Below, one piece after another: positions 29,082 to 32,621 of a stretch of 32,621 nucleotides of DNA. Each line of letters opens with the position of its first letter. The first letter of the stretch is position 1. The stretch comes from Brevibacterium sp. (GTDB lineage Bacteria; Actinomycetota; Actinomycetes; Actinomycetales; Brevibacteriaceae): assembly GCA_031179165.1 (NCBI GenBank), contig JAPSIC010000018.1, positions 1-32,621 on the forward strand. Direction: 5' to 3'. Under the pieces are notes generated by a model that was not told the origin of the DNA, did not search any database, and saw only the letters and a list, made by a program, of their open reading frames with translations. The position numbers were made by a program, and so were the translations under genes.

Positions 29082-29792
29082 TCAGCCTCCCAGGTATGCT
29101 CGTCGGATTTCGTCCATGGCGCGCAGCTCCTCCGTCGGTCCCGTGAGCACGCTGCGACCGGTCTCGAGGACCGTCGCCGAGTCGACGAGCGAGAACGCGA
29201 GGTTCGCGTTCTGCTCGACGACGAGCATGGCGATGCCCGACTCCTCGCGCAGGCGGCGGATCGCCTGGTAGACGTTCTTCGCGGTGCTGGGGGCCAGGCC
29301 GAGTGACGCTTCGTCGAGCAGCAGCAGGCGGGGCTTGGCCATGAAGGCGCGCGCCACGGCGAGCATCTGCTGCTCACCGCCGGAGAGGGCGGACCCGTTC
29401 GACTTCACCCGCTCTCGCAGCTGCGGGAAGAGCTCGAGGCAGTAGTCGATGTCGCGGGCGATGCCCGCTTTGTCCTTGCCCAGGTAGGCGCCGACGCGGA
29501 GGTTGTCGCGCACCGACAGGTCCCCGAGGGTGCCGCGCCCCTCCGGGACGTGAGCGATGCCGAGCGCCGCGACCTGGTCGGGGCGCAGACCGCGGATGTC
29601 CCTGCCGTCGAACCGGATCGACCCGCCCGCGCGCACCACGCCGGTGATCGCGCGCAGCGTCGTCGTCTTGCCGGCCCCGTTGGCCCCGAGCACGCCGACG
29701 GCTCCGCGCTCAGGGACCGACAGCGACACGCCGTCGAGCACCTGCACCGAGTCATAGGAGGCGGTGACGCCCTCGAGCTCAAGAAGCGGCAT
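29082..29792 (-). CDS. livF: branched-chain amino acid-type ABC transporter ATP-binding protein
   Basis: MPLLELEGVTASYDSVQVLDGVSLSVPERGAVGVLGANGAGKTTTLRAITG...ALSGGEQQMLAVARAFMAKPRLLLLDEASLGLAP; Walker A, signature, Walker B. Start 29792 preferred over 29828. Confidence 0.93.
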   Translation of the reverse strand: MPLLELEGVTASYDSVQVLDGVSLSVPERGAVGVLGANGAGKTTTLRAITGVVRAGGSIRFDGRDIRGLRPDQVAALGIAHVPEGRGTLGDLSVRDNLRVGAYLGKDKAGIARDIDYCLELFPQLRERVKSNGSALSGGEQQMLAVARAFMAKPRLLLLDEASLGLAPSTAKNVYQAIRRLREESGIAMLVVEQNANLAFSLVDSATVLETGRSVLTGPTEELRAMDEIRRAYLGG

Positions 29793-30561
29793 CGGCTTCG
29801 TCCTTTCCGATGTAGGCCTCGATGACACGGGGATCCGACTGCGCCTCGGCGGCGGTGCCCTCCATCAGCTTCGCCCCGTGATCGAGGACCACGACCCGAT
29901 CGGTCAGCGCCGCGATGAGACCCATGTGATGCTCGACGATGATGATCGTGACGTCGGACTCGGCCCGGAGTCGGCGCACCGTGTCGATGAGCTGCTCGAC
30001 CTCGGAGTGCGGCAGACCCGCGGCGGGCTCATCGAGCAGCAGCAGGCCCGGCCGCATCATCAGTGCACGGCACAGCTCGACGCCCTTGTGCAGTCCGTGT
30101 GAGAGCTCGTCCGCACGGCGGTGCGCGGCCCAGCCGAGCCCGTTCTCCTCGAGCAGCCGCAGCGCCTCGCCACGCAGCTCCTTCTCGGCGCGGACCACGT
30201 GCGGCAGTCTCAGCGACCAGGCGACAGGGCCGCCGCGCAGTCGGGTGTGGGCACCGAGCATGACGTTCTCGAGCACGGTCTCGCGCAGCTGCAGGGCCGG
30301 GTGCTGGAAGGTGCGGGCGAGGCCGAACGAGGCCATGTGCGAGGGCCTCGATCCGCGCACCTCGGTGCCGTCGATCCGGATCGAGCCCGAGCTCGGGCGG
30401 TAATGGCCGCTGATGCAGTTGAACAGCGAGGTCTTACCCGCGCCGTTGGGGCCCACCAGCCCGAAGACCGATCCCGGTTCGACGTCGAAGCTCACGTCGC
30501 GCAGCACCTTGACACCCCCGAAGTGGAGGTTCACTCCCTGCAAAGTCACACGAGCTGCCAT
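29779..30561 (-). CDS. livG: branched-chain amino acid-type ABC transporter ATP-binding protein
   Basis: From ATG 30561: MAARVTLQGVNLHFGGVKVLRDVSFDVEPGSVFGLVGPNGAGKTSLFNCISG...ELSHGLHKGVELCRALMMRPGLLLLDEPAAGL...TIIIVEHHMGLI. Confidence 0.93.
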   Translation of the reverse strand: MAARVTLQGVNLHFGGVKVLRDVSFDVEPGSVFGLVGPNGAGKTSLFNCISGHYRPSSGSIRIDGTEVRGSRPSHMASFGLARTFQHPALQLRETVLENVMLGAHTRLRGGPVAWSLRLPHVVRAEKELRGEALRLLEENGLGWAAHRRADELSHGLHKGVELCRALMMRPGLLLLDEPAAGLPHSEVEQLIDTVRRLRAESDVTIIIVEHHMGLIAALTDRVVVLDHGAKLMEGTAAEAQSDPRVIEAYIGKDEADAAS

Positions 30562-30628
30562 AGCCCTGCTCTTCCTGTTCATCATCATCGATACAACGGG
30601 TGCTTCGGTCCCGCGCCAGGCAGTTCTG

Positions 30629-30657
30629 ACACTAGGAACCTTCGCAGAAAGTGTCAA
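30629..30657 (-). promoter_or_regulatory. predicted sigma70-type promoter for the liv operon
   Basis: Minus strand: -35 TTGACA (30657-30652), 17-bp spacer, -10 TAGTGT (30634-30629); about 65 bp upstream of the livG ATG. Confidence 0.65.
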
Positions 30658-30772
30658 CAATTTCTTGGTCAAAGTTGCCGACAAGTTAGCTGCGTTAGAT
30701 CATTATCCACACAGGACACACGTGCCTGACCACAAACTTTCCATTGAACGGAAATCGCAGAGGAGGATTGCC

Positions 30773-31555
30773 GTGACTCGCTTCAGCATCCTCGGCCTCG
30801 GGGAGGCGGGCCTGAGCTACGCCGCCGGACTCGCCGAGGCCGGTGCGGAGGTGGTCGGGTACGACCCGTTCGTCACCGCCGAGGCGAGAGCCGGGTCGGT
30901 GACCCAGGTGCTCGATCTGGCGGAGGCGCTCGAGGAAGCGGACGTCGTGCTGTCGCTGACCGGGGTCCGGGCTTCGGTCGGGATCGCGCGACAGGCGATG
31001 CCGATCCTTGCCGAGGGCACGGTCTTCGCCGATCTCAACACCGCCTCCGTCGACGTCAAACAGGAGATCGCGAGCATCGCCGCGATGCACGGCGTGGGCA
31101 TGGTCGACGGGGCGGTCCTCGCACCGGTGCCCCGAGCGGGCCATCGCACTCCGCTCGCGGCGAGCGGACCCGGCGCCGCACGGTTCGCGGACCTGGTCGC
31201 CCCGTTCGGCATCCCGGTCGATGTCGTCGGCGACGAGGCCGGGGCCGCGGCGCGGCTCAAGCTCCTGCGCAGCGTGTTCATGAAGGGCCTCGGCGCCCTC
31301 GTCGTCGAGGCGCTCGGCGCAGCCGCGGCCATGGACGCCGAGTCCTGGCTGCGCGATCAGATCACCGCGGAGCTCGGGCCCGCCGGGCCGGCGCTCGTCG
31401 AGCGGCTGATCTCGGGCACGCGCCTGCATGCTCAGCGCCGCGAGCACGAGGTCCGCGACGCGCTCGCGGCGCTCGAGGCAACCGGACGGCCGACCGACAT
31501 GACGCGCGCCGCCCTGATCTGGTTCGAGCGCATCAACGCCGGATGGGCGGTCTGA
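30773..31555 (+). CDS. NAD(P)-binding 6-phosphogluconate dehydrogenase-like oxidoreductase (DUF1932-type C-terminus)
   Basis: GTG 30773 preceded by AGGAGGA. MTRFSILGLGEAGLSYAAGLAEAGAEVVGYDP (GxGxxG), VFADLNTASVDVKQEIA, RLKLLRSVFMKGLGALVVEAL. Confidence 0.85.
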   Translation: MTRFSILGLGEAGLSYAAGLAEAGAEVVGYDPFVTAEARAGSVTQVLDLAEALEEADVVLSLTGVRASVGIARQAMPILAEGTVFADLNTASVDVKQEIASIAAMHGVGMVDGAVLAPVPRAGHRTPLAASGPGAARFADLVAPFGIPVDVVGDEAGAAARLKLLRSVFMKGLGALVVEALGAAAAMDAESWLRDQITAELGPAGPALVERLISGTRLHAQRREHEVRDALAALEATGRPTDMTRAALIWFERINAGWAV

Positions 31556-31567
31556 GCCCCGGCACGG

Positions 31568-31602
31568 GGTTCGCGGTTCGCGGTCTGCGGTTCGGTGTTC
31601 GC
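31568..31602. repeat. degenerate heptamer tandem repeat (about 5 units) in convergent intergenic region
   Basis: GGTTCGC GGTTCGC GGTCTGC GGTTCGG TGTTCGC. Confidence 0.75.
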
Positions 31603-31661
31603 ACTGTGTGCGAGGGCAGCTCTCGCCGTTGGCTGCTCGCCGTCCGCGGGCGCGGTTCGCA

Positions 31662-32621
31662 CTACGTCCGACGGTAGCTCTCGCGGGCGAACCGGGAGTA
31701 CGGTGCCGGCGCCACTCTCGCACGCACACGCACCTGCCGGTGGCGTTCGACGGTCGGCTTGGTCGTGTTCGGGTCCTCGCCCCACAGCACCTCAACCTCG
31801 GTGCCGGGCTCGGCATGGGCGGGATCGAGGCTGGCCAGCGACAGGAAGGTCTGCTCATTCACGCTGTAGCCCACGTCGTGGGACAGTCCGACAGCCTCGT
31901 CGCCGCGGCGCACGAGGTCGACCTGGTGCTGGCCATAACGGGCCTTCGGCAGTTCGAGGAACTTCGCCGGCAGGCCCCCTTCGTACGCGGAACGCTGGAT
32001 CGCCGCGACATCCTCCGGATCCCAGACGAGCGACACCTTGACCCGGTGCGTCCCAGCGGCGCGACGCTCGAACGCGGCTCTGCCGATGAAGTCATGGTCG
32101 AACCTGACCGTGCGCCCGTAGCCGAGCTCGTACGGGGAGAGATAGTAGTCCTCGATGTCCTCGGATTCGAACGAGCCGGCCAGCGACCCGAGGCGGGCCG
32201 CCGGCAGCCAGGCGAGATACTCCTCGCTCCCCTGTCCCGTGTAGATCGCGGGAAGCGGCGACGGCACCCACGCCGACTCGAGGTTCGCCGATGAGTAGGC
32301 GCGCGAACCGACGAGCGTCAGGCCGAATGCGTCCCCCGCCTCGAGCAGCGCCTCGCGCACCCGCTCCCCCTCGGCCCACGGCCCGAACAGCTCGAAGCCG
32401 GGCATGCCCGCCATCCCGTGCCGGAGCGAACGGACGGTGACCCCGGCGATCTCGAAGGTCTCCATGCCGAAGAACCGCGTCTCGGGCGCGGGGTGGCCCG
32501 TCACCCTCTCGAGCAGCGGCAGGGCGTTCGGTCCCTGCAGCTCGTACCGATAGAGCTTCGGATCCCCACCGCCGGCCGCCGCCCGCGCGATCGAGTTCGG
32601 GTCGCGGTCGAAGCTCACGTC
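31662..32621 (-). CDS. second GcvT-fold LigM/DesA-like THF-dependent O-demethylase, N-terminus beyond window edge
   Basis: Closely parallels the 22912-24318 protein: YELQGPNALPLLERVTG...FFGMETFEIAGVTVRSLRHGMAGMPGFELFGPW...[26 protein letters not shown]...[39 protein letters not shown]. Confidence 0.85.
   Translation of the reverse strand, partial: DVSFDRDPNSIARAAAGGGDPKLYRYELQGPNALPLLERVTGHPAPETRFFGMETFEIAGVTVRSLRHGMAGMPGFELFGPWAEGERVREALLEAGDAFGLTLVGSRAYSSANLESAWVPSPLPAIYTGQGSEEYLAWLPAARLGSLAGSFESEDIEDYYLSPYELGYGRTVRFDHDFIGRAAFERRAAGTHRVKVSLVWDPEDVAAIQRSAYEGGLPAKFLELPKARYGQHQVDLVRRGDEAVGLSHDVGYSVNEQTFLSLASLDPAHAEPGTEVEVLWGEDPNTTKPTVERHRQVRVRARVAPAPYSRFARESYRRT

Overview
The window is high-GC actinobacterial DNA (gene content and order suggest a Brevibacterium-like organism; this is inference). 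The left third (1-9.2 kb) looks mostly housekeeping: an mshA-type glycosyltransferase (cut by the edge), an alpha/beta hydrolase, a DUF2516 membrane protein, azlCD with a divergent XRE-cupin regulator, a FUSC-type membrane protein, pepN, and a secreted NlpC/P60 protein. From about 9.5 kb to the right edge it reads as one large catabolic region with four regulators: (i) a seven-gene, largely overlapping minus-strand aromatic ring-cleavage operon (VOC extradiol dioxygenase, two FAH-family proteins, cyclase-family hydrolase, FAD monooxygenase, ACMSD-like amidohydrolase, LLM flavin oxidoreductase) divergent from a LysR gene; (ii) an MFS transporter and an aldehyde dehydrogenase; (iii) a C1/O-demethylation operon (MTHFR, purU, LigM/DesA-like GcvT-fold THF-dependent demethylase) followed by a PadR regulator; (iv) a GntR regulator, a complete Liv-type ABC transporter with the binding-protein gene last, a 6PGDH-fold/DUF1932 dehydrogenase, and a second LigM/DesA-like demethylase cut by the right edge. 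The best candidate for an undescribed system is this combination: tetrahydrofolate-dependent aromatic O-demethylation linked to an extradiol route of unknown substrate. Candidate operators read directly from the sequence are a 31-bp dyad spanning -35 to -10 of the C1 operon, a 17-mer shared by the gntR and liv promoters, and a 21-bp-spaced direct repeat in the MFS/ALDH intergenic region. No tRNA, rRNA, CRISPR array or transposase was seen.
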